From: Durusdinium trenchii
Lineage: Eukaryota; Sar; Dinophyceae; Suessiales; Symbiodiniaceae
Reading direction: 5' to 3'
Length of the DNA stretch: 64,000 nucleotides
Assembly (NCBI GenBank): GCA_963970005.1
Contig: CAXAMN010023339.1
Coordinates: 144,702-208,701, forward strand
Shown: positions 18,462 through 30,221 of the stretch, piece by piece
Numbering within the stretch: the stretch's first letter is position 1
How the letters are laid out: each line of letters begins with the position of its first letter
Notes under the pieces: generated by a model
Told to the model about the DNA's origin: nothing
Database searches by the model: none
The model's input: only the letters and a program-made list of their open reading frames with translations
Position numbers and translations under genes: made by a program

Positions 18462-21159
18462 GGCTTCGGGCCCCTTTTTCGAAAAAAATGAAAACGAATT
18501 CATCCTAGCTCCTCCAGTCGATGTGAACAGCCACGCCAGGATGAGACACCTTCCCCATCATCGGAGGATTGAATGAGGAAATATAAGCAACTAAATGTAT
18601 CCACCGGTGCCACCGGACAGAAGACACAAAGCACATTGGGATCTTTAGGTAATATCTTGAACAACATAGAACAATCATAATATTGTACTGTACCGCTCAG
18701 ATCTCTTGGCACAAATCCCGAGGGAGATTGCTTCAAAAGGCATTTATTTATAGCTCGATGTCTTAGGGATTCGTGCCACGAGTCCTGAAGCGATTTTGAG
18801 GTTTACACCATGGCCAGTGGGCCACAACGGAGGAGCTAGAGCCACTCACAACAACTGTGGGTGAGTAGGCCACGTGGTTATGGCTCAAAAGACTCTAGCA
18901 GGGAGAATCTCAATCAGCTAACTTCGATTGGTTATGAATCATTAGAACAGTCTTTTTTGACACCCTTTCCTCATTTTTCCTCCACAATCATTGCCAGTTG
19001 GCTCCTCTTCCACATAGGTCTTAGGGAGGATGTAGACATATTTTGAGCCATACCTCTATATATTTCAATCTCAATTCTTCGTGTTTCACTAACCAGTGGT
19101 CGAGCCGACCGTTTCGTCTGTAAAAAAGGCCAGCGGAGTGAAGAGGTTCAGCAGGCCACAGGCAGCAGGCTGTAGAAGTTGAGAAGATAGTGTCAGGATG
19201 TCTCACGGCTACCAAGTGTTTTTGGATGTTTCTTGTGTGAAGTAGAACCGGGTTTGCTATGTTTGGATCCTTGCAACCCGTTTGAGACACATTCTTACAC
19301 AAGAAGGATCATGTCAATGGCCTTGTTGAAACACAACCGTTTGTCGTTTGTTGGGGAAGACAAGCCAAAAATATGCAGAATGAACAGAATGAACTGTTTC
19401 TTGTTTCTCACACCAAGCACGGTGGTTGCCCAGTGCACACGGGGCCTCCAGATCTGAACAGAGCAAATTAGAAAAGGTTAACTTTATGCTGGAATTTTAG
19501 GTCCAGCATTCAGGTACGACTGTGTGTAGATTTTAGTTGTTCCCCCCGGAAAGTAATCAGTATGGGCCCTCAGAAAAGTCATGTTGCCCCATTTTTCACA
19601 ACATTTTTGCGTGCTCGTTGCACTGGTGTCGTTTCTCCTTCCTTTTATGGTATGTCTCACAGAGACCGGGACCGGTATCGCCATGACCCGCCAGTCCGTT
19701 CGCTCTCGGCGTTCCATTTGGTAAGCCTGTCGATTTCGACTGAGCTGCAGTTGTAACATGACATGAGCCATGTTGACGCATGTTGATCCACATACTGTAT
19801 GCCACATGATCCACTGCCTCGGCTGAGCCTCTTTTGCAACCCAGCGCACTCTTCGCTTCCTCTTTAAGCGCCACTTCCGCTCTTCCTGTTTCTTCCGGAT
19901 TCCGGACGAGAACGTGAACGTCTCCGAAGTAGGGAGCTAGTAGCGTTCGAACGGGCAGATCTCACATCGACCGCCGTGTCGCTCCGGTGTTGGCCGGTTG
20001 GAGAATGTGGATGGTTCTTTCCCAAACTCCGAATCGGAAGTTCAAACTCCGATCCACATGGGTGTGGATGGATCCATGTCCGGCTCCGTGTGACCATCGC
20101 CCCGACTCTGCCGGGACCTTTGGGCTCGTCAGACGGCGGTCGCCGGTGGCCACGCAGGCGGGGGACAGGGTTGGTTTCTTCGGCCCGGCTGCGGGGAGGA
20201 CCATCATTCTGTGGCGGTTCGACGTATACCATACATTAATAGTTAACAAAATAATGCACAAATAAAGATACAGACAGACCATGTTCCTGATGTTGTACTC
20301 TTCATGCCGATCTCCAGAAAGTAGACCCATCTCCAGTTGGGGATCTCCCAAACCGACTCGACTCTCGACTAAGGCGAGACTCGACTCTCGTCAACTCGTC
20401 GCCCATGGCGAAGAAGATGAGGCCTACCAAGCGACGGAGCGACGGAGGGAGCGAACGGTGTCCAAACGGAAGCGCAGGCAGCGGCAGGTGGGTCCAAACC
20501 TGGAGCGACGGAGCGGCCTCCAAGCGAAGAGCGATGGCCTCCACCCTACTAGCAACGGCCTCCAACCGACCTTGAATAGTGGCCTCCAACCTAAGAGCGA
20601 CGGCCTCGGTTGACCATGTTTGGTGATATTGTTTCTGTTCAGTGGGAAAAGCCAGGGTGTTCTGACCCATTGTGTGACAAGGCTGTGTGACGAAACACTC
20701 CATGAAAGAAACCATCCTGGACCATCCATGCAATGGAATAGTCACTTACGTTGGGGTCTTATGAGGGATAAAGGTATGAACAAACATATTCCAACCGTAT
20801 ATTATATAGGGTCTGGAAATAGATGCCTGCATTGACCCCTTTTTCAATCCCCAAAATAATCGGCCAATGCTTGGGGTATTAATGCGAGATTCACATCTTC
20901 ACAAGTCAAAAAGAGAGACACTTTTGCTATAGGGATTGCTGATGAGCTTGTTTACTTGTGACGGGTCGATGGGCTTGGAATTGGAATTGAATCTCTGACT
21001 GATTGTTTTGCCTAGGGACTCCCAACACAAGAACCAACCAAGCCATGGGCATCCCTGTTGGTTCTTCAATTTTCTGAACTGCCCAGAGACTCAGCGTGGG
21101 ACAGCATGGGCGTCATCTTGGGCGCTAGCAAGCATTCTTTGAGGTAAAATGAGGTAAAC
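18462..21159. other. Unassigned stretch containing a 21-bp satellite
   Basis: Apart from the heptad-coding repeat annotated separately, no gene is seen. A GC-rich patch at 19960-20240 is open in several frames on both strands and cannot be resolved by eye. Confidence 0.35.
20515..20608. repeat. 21-bp tandem repeat (GGCCTCCAA... unit)
   Basis: The unit start GGCCTC recurs at 20515, 20536, 20557, 20581 and 20602, spaced 21, 21, 24 and 21 bp. The spacing keeps frame: the minus strand reads heptads of the type EAxxxRL in one frame and GWRP-type repeats in another. The 147-codon minus frame at 20302-20745 spans it. GWRP-like repeats are something I remember from dinoflagellate gene models, so this may be a satellite rather than a gene. 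Confidence 0.6.
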
Positions 21160-21256
21160 ATTGCCCAGACACTCCACTCCATGTATGGAATAGATATATA
21201 TATATGCCTATATACATTGACCCCTGAAACCACTCCAATCTGGCAGTCCCATGCTA
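21160..21256. repeat. Dispersed repeat, copy 1
   Basis: CAGACACTCCA, then a TA-rich middle, then GACCCCTGAAACCA and TGGCAGTCCCATG. The same blocks in the same order occur at 45003-45103, and a partial relative at about 29570-29605. Confidence 0.6.
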
Positions 21257-22240
21257 TGTGCAATGTGAACGGGTTGTCCTTTGGGGGCCGAATTCCTGAT
21301 GATGATTGTGCCATTGGCAAGACATCTTTATTGGTTTTCCATGGTCGATGTGAAAGGTACGGTGGACCAAGACCAGGAAACACAGAGCACATGGAAACAA
21401 GGCGGCAACCGATAGAGCACATGATGAAAACTGCGGGTGAGTTCTATGTTGTGTAGAATTTGGGATGGACTTTGACATACTCTACCAAGTAAAGAACTGC
21501 AGCAATCAAGCACGATGCACAATTCATGGTTCAGTCATATATAAGTTCACTCAGAATTCGGTTGCTCTCCTCACCGGGTCTGGTAAGCTGGTCTCATCCG
21601 GTTTTGGTCGCTGGCGGGTTTTGGAACCGGACCTCGCCAGGCCGGACTTTTTGATACAGAAGCGTATCCAACAGGAGCGTCGGGAGAGCCTCCCACTGGG
21701 GAGACCGCTCCCCGCAGGTCATTGAGAGAAGCAGATCATGGGAAGGGGTGACAGATTAGGACATGCTGGACGATAGATGGGTGTCTAAGGTGCATCATCC
21801 AGCATTCAGAAAATGACCACCATGTGCTCAAATCCATTCTCAGGAACAAAAGGACAATAGATCTCACAAACGAGTCAACAATGATATTATTGGTGAGATG
21901 TACCATCTACATATGGTTTCGGAGCTGCCCCCCGACCCTCCAACAGGAAGAAGCTCTTCTTCACTTCGATGCTCTTAATTGGGGGCTCACGGTCTCACAG
22001 ATGAGTGTCTCAATAGACTCTTTTTCGGACACTCCGTTGATTCCGAGGAATCATTGAGTCCCGGAACCACCCCGGACGGCCTTTTTGTTCAATGACGCGA
22101 TTCCACGAAGGATCCATGCATTTCTCCGGAACCCGGGCAACCCGTTTCCGTCTTCGTCCCCGTTGGGCTCGGCCGCATCGATGGTGGAACACGCAATGCT
22201 GTTCGATGTTCCGCACTGATCGACCGCACCGATCGACCAG
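21257..22240. other. Unassigned stretch
   Basis: A plus-strand frame ending at 21723-21725 (contains FGRWRVLEPDLARPDF) might be an exon but has no clear acceptor. Nothing else is supported. Confidence 0.3.
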
Positions 22241-22297
22241 GACAACCAGTACGCCCTGGCTGCAGACTATGCATCCAAGATGGCTGCAATCTCGCAG
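22241..22297 (+). CDS. Candidate 57-nt internal exon
   Basis: GACCAG|G on the left and CAG|GTGACC on the right frame exactly 19 codons in phase 0 (DNQYALAADYASKMAAISQ). Both splice sites follow the AG|G and G|GT pattern of the KASIII gene in this window. The peptide is not recognised. Confidence 0.38.
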
Positions 22298-23020
22298 GTG
22301 ACCCACTGGTTCGAGGCTCCAGAGCCTGTTTTTTTCTTGTTTTTTTTGGGTGTCGGTGTTTGATTTTGCCAGAGGACTTTAACTCGTGGACATTGGAGAA
22401 TAGAAGAGTGTAATCCGGGTGTAAGGCATTTATATATATATTATAATATATATATATATTTTTTGAAACTGTGGCCAGTTCTCAGTATGTTTTCCATTGT
22501 TTCCAATTGTAACCTAAGGAAGAACTGTTCAAGAATTACCAGCTTCGTACTTCACACAGCCTTTTCACATGAGGAAGCAGGTGTTAAACGTTAGTTAAGT
22601 CAAACAAGTAGAGCGCCAGAAGGACAAGCTGACAAGCTCATGCTGCAGAATACCTTTAGGGACACTTTCGTCGTCGTTCCAGCTTCCACACTACTCATGA
22701 TGGTCATCTACATTTCATCTACATGATTTGTTTTTTGGGCCAATCTTTCACACTCCTAGTGGTTCTCTAGAGACAATCGCAAACATGGCAAGCACTGTCC
22801 AGTTTCAAGATCAACACTGACACTATCATCCGAGATCTGTTCAGGGCAAGCAGAAGTTCGACTTTGCTGAGACTGAGAAACGCTCCTCCGAGTTCATCAA
22901 GCAGGATCCCCAAAGAAGGGGCACCACTCGGCGTTTTTTTTCCCGAATGCGTAGCGAAGGGTTCTCGTTTAACGGGGTCTGGGGGTAGAGTCTTGTTCGC
23001 GATCCGTTGCTTCTATGTTC
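22298..23020. other. Unassigned stretch with TA microsatellite
   Basis: A TA tract lies at about 22430-22460. A short frame near 22855-22920 (KFDFAETEKRSSEF) could be coding but has no defined borders. Confidence 0.3.
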
Positions 23021-23100
23021 GCAACCGTCCGCAACCGTTCGCAACCGTTCGCAACCGTCCGCAACCGTCCGCAACCGTCCGCAACCGTCCGCAACCGTCC
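23021..23100. repeat. 10-bp tandem repeat, eight copies
   Basis: GCAACCGTCC is repeated eight times head to tail, with TTC in place of TCC in copies 2 and 3. The 10-bp period means no single frame is kept, so it is not a protein repeat. Confidence 0.9.
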
Positions 23101-23518
23101 GCAGTAGGTCGCTAAGGCGCTGCCATTGGGGGAAGCTTTTGGAAGTGACTATGCATGGATGTGTCACGTGTTAGTTTGCGACGCGAGTCCATTGTGATTT
23201 GCGTGAAAAGGACATGTCGCGCAAGAAGCGTGATGCATTCACTGCACAGGCGCAGCGTTTTGTGAGATCCGCAGTTTGCTACGCAGTTCCATTGGGATTA
23301 GCGTTTGGAGAGTCGTGTTTTTGGGGTGTTGGATGTGGGTTGGGATTTGCGTTTCAGGGTGTGGCATCGACGCTCTGTTTTCGTGACAAGTCTCAGCTGA
23401 AATGCCGATTTTGGACCCTGGGAGTGTGCTCAGAACGGGTCGAAATCATTCCAAACGTGTGGTGTGGTGCAAATTTTGGTGAAGCTCACATGAGATGACA
23501 TTGTTGCTTTTCGTGGCA
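23101..23518. other. Unassigned stretch
   Basis: It contains GCGCAG-type sequence around 23250 that resembles the unit of the following 53-bp repeat, so it may be a decayed extension of that array. Confidence 0.35.
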
Positions 23519-23745
23519 GGCGCAGGACTTTGTGCGGGTTTTGAGGTGTGGAAGTGGGATTTTCGCGGCAGGCGCAGGGAATCGTGAGGTTGCGATGCGT
23601 GACGGAGGTGACATTTCGTGACAGGCGCAGGGAATCGTGAGGTTGCGAGGTGTGACGGAGGTGACATTTCNNNNNNNNNNGGCGCAGGGAATCGTGAGGT
23701 TGCGAGGTGTGACGGAGGTGACATTTCGTGACAGGCGCAGTACCT
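23519..23745. repeat. 53-bp tandem repeat array with an assembly gap
   Basis: The unit start GGCGCAGG recurs at 23519, 23571, 23624, 23681 and 23734. The spacing is 52-53 bp except across the gap, where it is 57. Units contain GAATCGTGAGGTTGCGAGG and GACGGAGGTGACATTTCGTG. The first unit is more diverged. Frames through the array are repeat by-products. Confidence 0.9.
23671..23680. other. Assembly gap of ten N
   Basis: The gap falls where the other repeat units read GTGACA (6 bases). The ten N are probably a placeholder, and the true array may be longer. Confidence 0.9.
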
Positions 23746-23780
23746 TGTGCGCATACGACTCTTGAATCTTTTCACTTCCG

Positions 23781-24573
23781 ATGAGGTGGCTCGACCGAAC
23801 TACGGTCGCGGCTGCTCTCCGCAAGATTGTTGGGCGACACATGCGCGCCAAGACGCCAAAAGCATTCTTGAACTTCGTCGTAGGGTGTTTGGTGCGCGAA
23901 GCTGCGAGGACATGGCTGGACGACTGGTCCATGATCGCACTCTTGCGTGGCTCTCCTTTTGCTTTCTTGAAAGACGCCAACGATGTCCTCGGAGCAGAAG
24001 TTGCAGACGACGCCATGCTAGTTCGCTACAAAGAGGGCGACAGCTCCGTGACGAGGAGCAAGAGAGTGCGTTCTGGCACTGCGGCCCTGGTGTCTTTGCA
24101 GGATGCCGTGAGCACTGCTCTCGAAACTTGTGGAAATACTCATTGGGCAACAGACGTCGACTTTGTTGCGTTGGCCACGGAGCTCAATCTTGGCTTCATC
24201 ATTGCTGGAAATACTTGGACCCAGACGTCTGTTGTTCGAGCCACCGGTGACACATCTAACAGTTATAACAAACGTGTGTGCGATAAATCCATACGAATGT
24301 TGGACTAATGACATAACCTATATAGGATAGTTTTCTTCACTTCCGTCGTGTGTGTGTGTGTCTCATTTGCTTCTTGTCGATGCAGGCGAACCACAACAAC
24401 GCACGGTCTTGCACTCCTATTTACAAGAAGATCAGACGCCGCAATTGTGGATTTCTCTGTATTATGTGGACGGTTATCATTTTCAAGTGCTTGTTTTCGA
24501 GATTTTGGGACAATGCCATTGTTTCTTTCGTGCCGCGGATCTGCCAGAACCTTTACGCCAGTGCTTGATTTGA
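23781..24573 (+). CDS. Two-exon gene, possible OTU-like cysteine protease (C-terminal part)
   Basis: Exon 1 runs from an ATG at 23781 (the true start may be upstream) to 24246. A GT donor at 24247 and a GCAG|GC acceptor at 24386 join in phase 1 to exon 2, which ends with TGA at 24571-24573. The spliced product is about 218 residues. Near the junction HWATDVDFVALATELNLGF resembles the OTU segment in which a Trp-Gly/Ala stretch leads into 'ALA' and a hydrophobic strand. Exon 2 has LWISLYYVDGYHFQVLV, where YHF could be the catalytic His. The catalytic Cys (a D-G-N-C-L type motif) was not found in this reading, so either it lies in an upstream exon or the OTU assignment is wrong. The 53-bp array sits directly upstream. 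Confidence 0.45.
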
Positions 24574-27245
24574 ATGCAAAACAAAGATCCTTCATGATGA
24601 AGACAGAGCTTGGTGGTGAAGTCCCCAGCGCATGCTGCCTTGGTGGTGGAGTCCCCAGCGCATGATGTCCAACAGCGTGTCAGAGAGTGAAAAAGAGATT
24701 CTGACCGGCTGTGTCTCTTTTTATACGCAGTGGTTTGACGTATGCGTTTGCATTCGGGTTCGTGGGCTCCATCTTGTTTCTTGTTGGCGCCAGCCCGCGT
24801 ATGGACTGGTCACGCGCTGATGAATGAAGCAGAACTGCAGGTTTGCCCACATGAAGCGACTCTCCAAATGTCTATAGACATCTCCCGATGAACAGTGTAA
24901 AAATTGGGAAGATTCACATGGAGCCAGTCATGGGATGGATCTCCAAGCGCAAGCACTCCTCGATGATGTTCCTCCGTTCCTCTACAAGCTGCGGGGCTTT
25001 TCTTGTTTTTCATGCGGTCTCGACCTCTTGAGACGGATCAGTTGCACATCAGGCCCACGTAAAAAATGGGATGATCAAAAAACTCGACCAGTCACATGGA
25101 GGTGGGTAGAAACTTGTCCCCAAGTGAGTGGAAAACTGTGCACTCCTCTCCTCCAAGTTCGGCACCCTCCTGTGACTCCTCAACCGAGCACGAGCCACGG
25201 CCGAGCCGAGCAGCGGAGCCGCCCACAAACCACGGTCGTGGGTCATCCAGACGTCAAACGAAGACTCGTTGCTTTTGGATTATAGGTGGAGATATCCTCT
25301 ATAAAATCACAGGGGTCATGGTATCCCATAAAACGTTTTATGGTCCCCCCCCGTATATCCACATATATATATAATATTGACTGGTGGTTGAACTAAAAAA
25401 GCTGGGACCCCTAAGTCAAACCCTACTGTAACCCTACCAAAACCCACCCGTCACCCGTCGTTGCTTTATGTCAAATCCTGGTGGTTGAAAGTTGGAGTCT
25501 CAAGTTTAAAACAAAAGTGATATGTATTGAGGGTTCTCACCAGTTCTCACCTAGATCTAAGCACGCAACTTATTGAACAAGTTAAGTTCATGGTCACGTT
25601 CCGGTGACAACAATTCTACTTTAACATCCTTAAATACTTCTTCCATTTTTCCCCTGCAACGTCTAAAGTGAACAGGATTCGAACCATACATGGATTAGTT
25701 GCATGCACGCTTCGGGCCATAACATGTATGTAACATGTATGTATCCAACTAATACATGGATGGTCTGGGGTCCATAGATCGAACCACACCACCATGTTTC
25801 TCGAGGTGTACCAACGGCCCCTCTACTCATCTTGCCTCTGGGTTTGATGTGGAGGTTTGAGAGGTTCTTGCTCAACCCATCAGTCACTATACCGACTCTT
25901 GAGACTCTCCTGTTTGCATATTGTATGATTTCTATGTCCGCTTCATATGCAGGAAATGGATGCTTGTAATGAGGAGCTCAAGATCAGGAGCTCTTCCCGG
26001 TTTTTCCTTTCTGGCCATTTCTGTCGACCTTTTCGTGTTGTTCGTGGAAATGATTGACATAGGCACCCCCACGCCCCAAAACGACGTGAAGTCAATAGAC
26101 TTCAATCCAAACCTGGGCCCGGTCGGGTAGGGTCTCCACAGGTCTTCCAAGTCACAGGGGCTTTCCGGATTTTTTTTCGGCAGTAGTCGATCATGTTCTT
26201 TGAAGCACCATGACTTTGGTTCGCTTCCACACCCGCAACGAACGAGATGCAACAAGTAGAAAAACCACAAGTTCAGCAGTCGCATGTTTGGCTGTGAAAC
26301 ATCGGATTTGTTTGCCCGTCCTAAGGACATCGTCGGGAGCGAACCGTGCATCTATTTTTGCAGACCAACCGTTTTTTCACAACATGACGACTGGAGCGAC
26401 ACACTCTTGGGTCTGAGCGGGAACTCCAACAAAACGCCATAATAATTTCACTCAGAATAAATTCTTCCAGCCCAGCTTCAACTTGCCCTTCATCGGGGTG
26501 CCTTCGTGGTGCGTGCTGTGGTGGTTGAGCATCCCGTTGCTTCACACCACGTCTACCCATCGGGTGCTTGGCTCAAGCACCCGAGTGGGCCGAAGATCGC
26601 CGAAGTCGCCGAAGTGGCCGGTGAAGATTCCCCGGACAGAACCCTGCAGATCTCCGGGCGTGGTTCTAGAACCCACTTGAATGACCATCCACATCCGGGG
26701 GGGGTATAGTGTACCACCTTCAAAGAACCAATACCCTGCTTGTTTTCTTTTGCTTCACCTGGGTCTCGGCTGGGGATGCTGAGATTGTGGATGTGGATTT
26801 ATACCGGTTTCAGAGGTTCAATGGCCCGGGACTCCTTTTGCTTAAAGAAAAAGCATGTTTATATAAAAAACATTAAAGAACAACCTTTGGGGGATTGTGC
26901 CGTCTACTCACCATCCACTATAAATATCAAGAGTTGGACTGTCCAATTTGGTTCTCTACTGAGGGCTCAACAGCTCAACAAGAGAATTGGACACTGCCAG
27001 GCACCTCTTGCTTTTGGAGGATGCATTGAACGCATGACCTATGATCATGGAGCCTAATGGAGCCTACAGATGCCTGAAGACCTTACCAACTACCTGCCAC
27101 TTCTTTTTGGTACCCAGATGATACCCAGATGGTACCCAGATGCTGGTGGTGACTCGCGTTCAGAGCCCAAAGAAAGACCAGTTCCTCTCGAGTTGGCTGA
27201 AGACCACAACGTTAGGAGACAACGCACGCGCCGCGTGTCGTGTGA
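24574..27245. other. Unassigned stretch
   Basis: A near-duplicate GTGGTG(A/G)AGTCCCCAGCGCATG lies at about 24613-24664. A plus frame at 26506-26709 (PSGAWLKHPSGPKIAEVAE) is a weak exon candidate. A GC-rich patch at 25090-25260 is open in three frames. Nothing is recognised. Confidence 0.3.
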
Positions 27246-27402
27246 GGAGACGCACGCGCTTGCGGCAGCTCTATGAGACAGAGGAGAAGAGCTGGATTCG
27301 TCGATGTTTGTGAAGACTTCGGTGGAGCCAAACCGGATTCGGAAGCCGTTGTTGGAACGGAATTTGAGCGGAAGACGCGGAAGGCAAGAATGAAATTCAG
27401 TT
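27246..27402 (+). CDS. Candidate terminal exon
   Basis: A frame open after TGTGAG runs to TGA near 27402. The end of the peptide (VDVCEDFGGAKPDSEAVVG, then a basic tail ERKTRKARMKFS) looks like real protein. An internal ATG is at 27273. No family is recognised. Confidence 0.36.
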
Positions 27403-28024
27403 GAGAGAACAAACTCTAAGTAATATCATAATATAATTATATCGTTGGTATTTTACTGTAATGATATACCAGGGCCACCGTTTCGTGGTGTCTAAATGAT
27501 AGCCCCGTCATTTTTGGGTGACCGGTGTCCATGAAGCACCCCAAACAGCACTGGTCATGGTTGCACATGACAGTCGTTTGCATCCGTTTGCATCTCTTTG
27601 CTCCCGTTTTGCTCCTCCAAGACCAGTGTCGTCTTCGTGGATCTCATCGGATCTCATGGACTGTTGATGGAACAGAATCCCAAGAGGCCCTAGCATAGCA
27701 TCCTCTAGCCTATAGACTTAGTAGATCCAACAATCTGTCAAGAGGGGAAGACACAACGCGGACCCCTCAAGTGTTTTTGTTTGTTTTTGTTGGGTGAGTG
27801 TGTGGTGGTTGGCCGTGAAGGTTTTGTCTCATCGGTCCTTATGCCATATGGCCGCAGACGGAGTGGGGCCCTTTCAAGAGCTGCATTTGTAAAGAAGATC
27901 TATAAGCTTCTATAAGTCTATAAGCCCATTCTTGCCCTATATTGAACACACAAACACACACACACACTGCACACACAAAGTGGCATGTCTCAAACGGCCT
28001 TGGCTCTCACAACTCCCTCGCCAG
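27403..28024. other. Unassigned stretch with a CA microsatellite
   Basis: A (CA)n tract lies at about 27948-27976, just before the next candidate exon. Nothing else is seen. Confidence 0.4.
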
Positions 28025-28087
28025 GCTCGTGGCTATGAGGCCGAACTGGCAGCCTTGGGTTTGGCCGTGCAGCGCCAGTTGAACTGA
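28025..28087 (+). CDS. Candidate short terminal exon
   Basis: CGCCAG|GC acceptor, 20 codons (ARGYEAELAALGLAVQRQLN) and a TGA at 28085-28087. The helical, amphipathic composition suggests a true C-terminus, but it is too short to identify. Confidence 0.36.
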   Translation, partial: ARGYEAELAALGLAVQRQLN

Positions 28088-29116
28088 GGCACCTCAGTGC
28101 ACCGGACGTGGGGGCGACCGGACGTGGGAGCCAGACCCGGACCGTGCGACCCAGGTGAGGTTGGGCCGACGTCGACGATGTTGTTCCTCTATGTTCTCCC
28201 TAGCATGTTTAAGATATTTTAAGATGTTTAAGATATTTTTTAGCCCAGGCCAGGATGAAAAACGTTGCTACTGTATTCATGAATTCAACTGACTGTTCTC
28301 ACACGTGTACACTCCTAGCCACTTTGCTTGATATGAAGAGAACCTTCTCAACCAGCCTAGGTTATGCTCAAGAGTGTAGTCAATGAGTCAATGAGCGAAT
28401 TTTGGCGGAAATATGAAGCCGGTTGTCCTGAGGTGGGATTTCCCTGCAGCATATTATGATATATTATGTATACAAACTGTTCACAAAAAGAAACATAGAT
28501 CACTGTCACTTGATCATTTTTATTTACATCTAGAGGGACTGTTTTGGTGGCTGATCTCTTTATGACCTGTTTCATTTGCCAGGTTGGATCAGTGGCAGAT
28601 ACGTTTGATCATTGACGGGCTCCAATGGCGGCAAAGAAGCAAGCCAGCGCTCGCGCTGCATGGAAAGATTTTGTAATACTAAGGTCTAAGGTGGTGTCCT
28701 GCCCGGCACGTGATGCACAATCCTCAGGAGTGGACCGGCTTCTCCAAAAAGGATGAGATGAAATGCCCAGAAAACCACCAGTTGACCCGTAGGCGGCCTT
28801 GAGGGCCGATGCGAAGGGCAGTTGCTGGCTTGCAGACATCACTGGTGTTTCACCAATCAGAGGCCCTCACAAGAGGTCGCCGCGACTTTCGAGAAAAGGG
28901 GCCCACGGAGACCAGGAATTGAATGACACATGGAATACATGGGATTTCCCCGCCGGAACCAGTGCCCAATCAGGAGAAGATACTCATGCGGCATCATCCA
29001 CGTAGACTCGACTTGGATTGTGACTCGCTGATTCACTACTCAGATGATGTTGACTTGGTGAAGGCGGTAAATTTGTAGAACCACCTGCCCTACAGCTGGT
29101 TTTCGCTTCTTTGCAG
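28088..29116. other. Unassigned stretch
   Basis: A minus frame at 28609-28842 (77 codons) has a protein-like run (SALKAAYGSTGGFLG) but no clear splice borders; coding on either strand is uncertain. Confidence 0.3.
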
Positions 29117-29165
29117 CAACGCCCAACCCAGCTATGCAGTCATGGCCAACCCTGGGCACGGCTGA
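29117..29165 (+). CDS. Candidate very short terminal exon
   Basis: TTTGCAG acceptor, then 15 codons (NAQPSYAVMANPGHG) and a TGA at 29163-29165. Supported only by the splice signal and composition. Confidence 0.3.
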
Positions 29166-29729
29166 ACATGCCACAGACATAGAAACAAATGGCTGCTGCA
29201 CATATCACATGACCCTACCGGATTCTTTGTGACAATTCATTGATGTGCAGTAACTCGCCTGTTCTGGGCATGCGGCATTCAGCTTGTGTATGCTTGTGCT
29301 TTCAAGCATCCGATCGCTTGCTGGCCAGGATGCCAGGATCGATCGCTTCCATCAGATGGAGTGGGCTGTCCCGGCTCCAGCTGGCGCCAGGGGGAGGTGT
29401 TTAGGGCCATGGCGAATGGCCACGGGCATGTCCGCAAGCCCAGAGCGAGTTCTTGCAAGCTCTATCAAACCATGCGTATGACAAGACGCTTTTGACAGCC
29501 AACTTCCGCGCACACACCTGAGTACCACCTATACAGGCAATTTCAGACGCTCACCTCATAGCTTCAAAGGCCCAGACACCAAAAACATGGACCTACATTG
29601 ACCCCAATTGATCGGCCGGCCAGTCCCAGCTGGGGAGACCTGCTTCTCGCTCCAGTTTTAAGCCGAGGCTCCAGCTGCGCGGAGCGGGGTGACTCCGCAG
29701 GTGGGAGAACCGGTGGGGCTCCGAAGAAG
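29166..29729. other. Unassigned stretch with a partial dispersed repeat
   Basis: About 29570-29605 resembles the dispersed repeat at 21160 and 45003 (CAGACACCA, then CTACATTGACCCC). Frames at 29564-29785 are open on both strands without motifs. Confidence 0.3.
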
Positions 29730-29854
29730 GAGCTGATTGGGCACTCTCCAAGAGCTCCAAGAAAGGGACTCAGGCACCCCTTCATCTCGGGGAGTTGTTT
29801 GAAGGTGCAGAAGAGCTTGGCCGCTTGGCCTCATCCGTGGGAATGACAGGTTGA
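29730..29854 (+). CDS. Candidate terminal exon
   Basis: An AAG|G acceptor leads into a frame with HLGELFEGAEELGRLASSVG and a TGA at 29852-29854. A competing plus frame ends two codons earlier. The peptide is not recognised. Confidence 0.35.
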
Positions 29855-30095
29855 TGAAACGCCAGTTCTGAGAGATTCAATTGATCTGCTAAAATTATGT
29901 TTGGATTGTGTTCAGGTTCAGTAAATGTACAGAATAAGAAATGTTTCATTTGCGCCGCACCAAATCTGGAAGCAAGGTCGTTTGCTGATACTCCCTCAAC
30001 AAAGCGGGCATTTACCCACCCAGGAGTTGCAAATGGCTTTGTTTGGAAGAAACTCTGAATCTGCGTAACATCATTCTATTGTTCAATTATTCAGG

Positions 30096-30221
30096 AGGGT
30101 TAAGGACTTGCAGCGAATTGCAGCTACCCACCATGACCCAGCCATCTCCCAAATGCTCCATCTGGACGAAGATGACCCACGCCCCAAATGGAGGCCATCT
30201 TTTGCTGACATTATGCCGTAG
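30096..30221 (+). CDS. Candidate terminal exon
   Basis: After an ATTCAG-type acceptor the frame RVKDLQRIAATHHDPAISQM, then LDEDDPRPKWRPSFADIMP, ends at TAG 30219-30221. This is one of the more natural-looking unidentified exons. Upstream exons of the same gene were not found. Confidence 0.42.
   Translation, partial: RVKDLQRIAATHHDPAISQMLHLDEDDPRPKWRPSFADIMP

Noticed and set aside
23486-24016. 176-codon minus ORF spanning the gap
   Set aside because: It runs through the N gap and the 53-bp repeats and lies antisense to the better supported plus-strand two-exon gene.
26565-26580. TTGGCTCAAG, the end of the dinoflagellate spliced leader, as a relict leader
   Set aside because: Only the last ten bases match, it sits in a palindromic CGGGTGC...GCACCCG context, and the preceding CCGTAGCCATT is absent.
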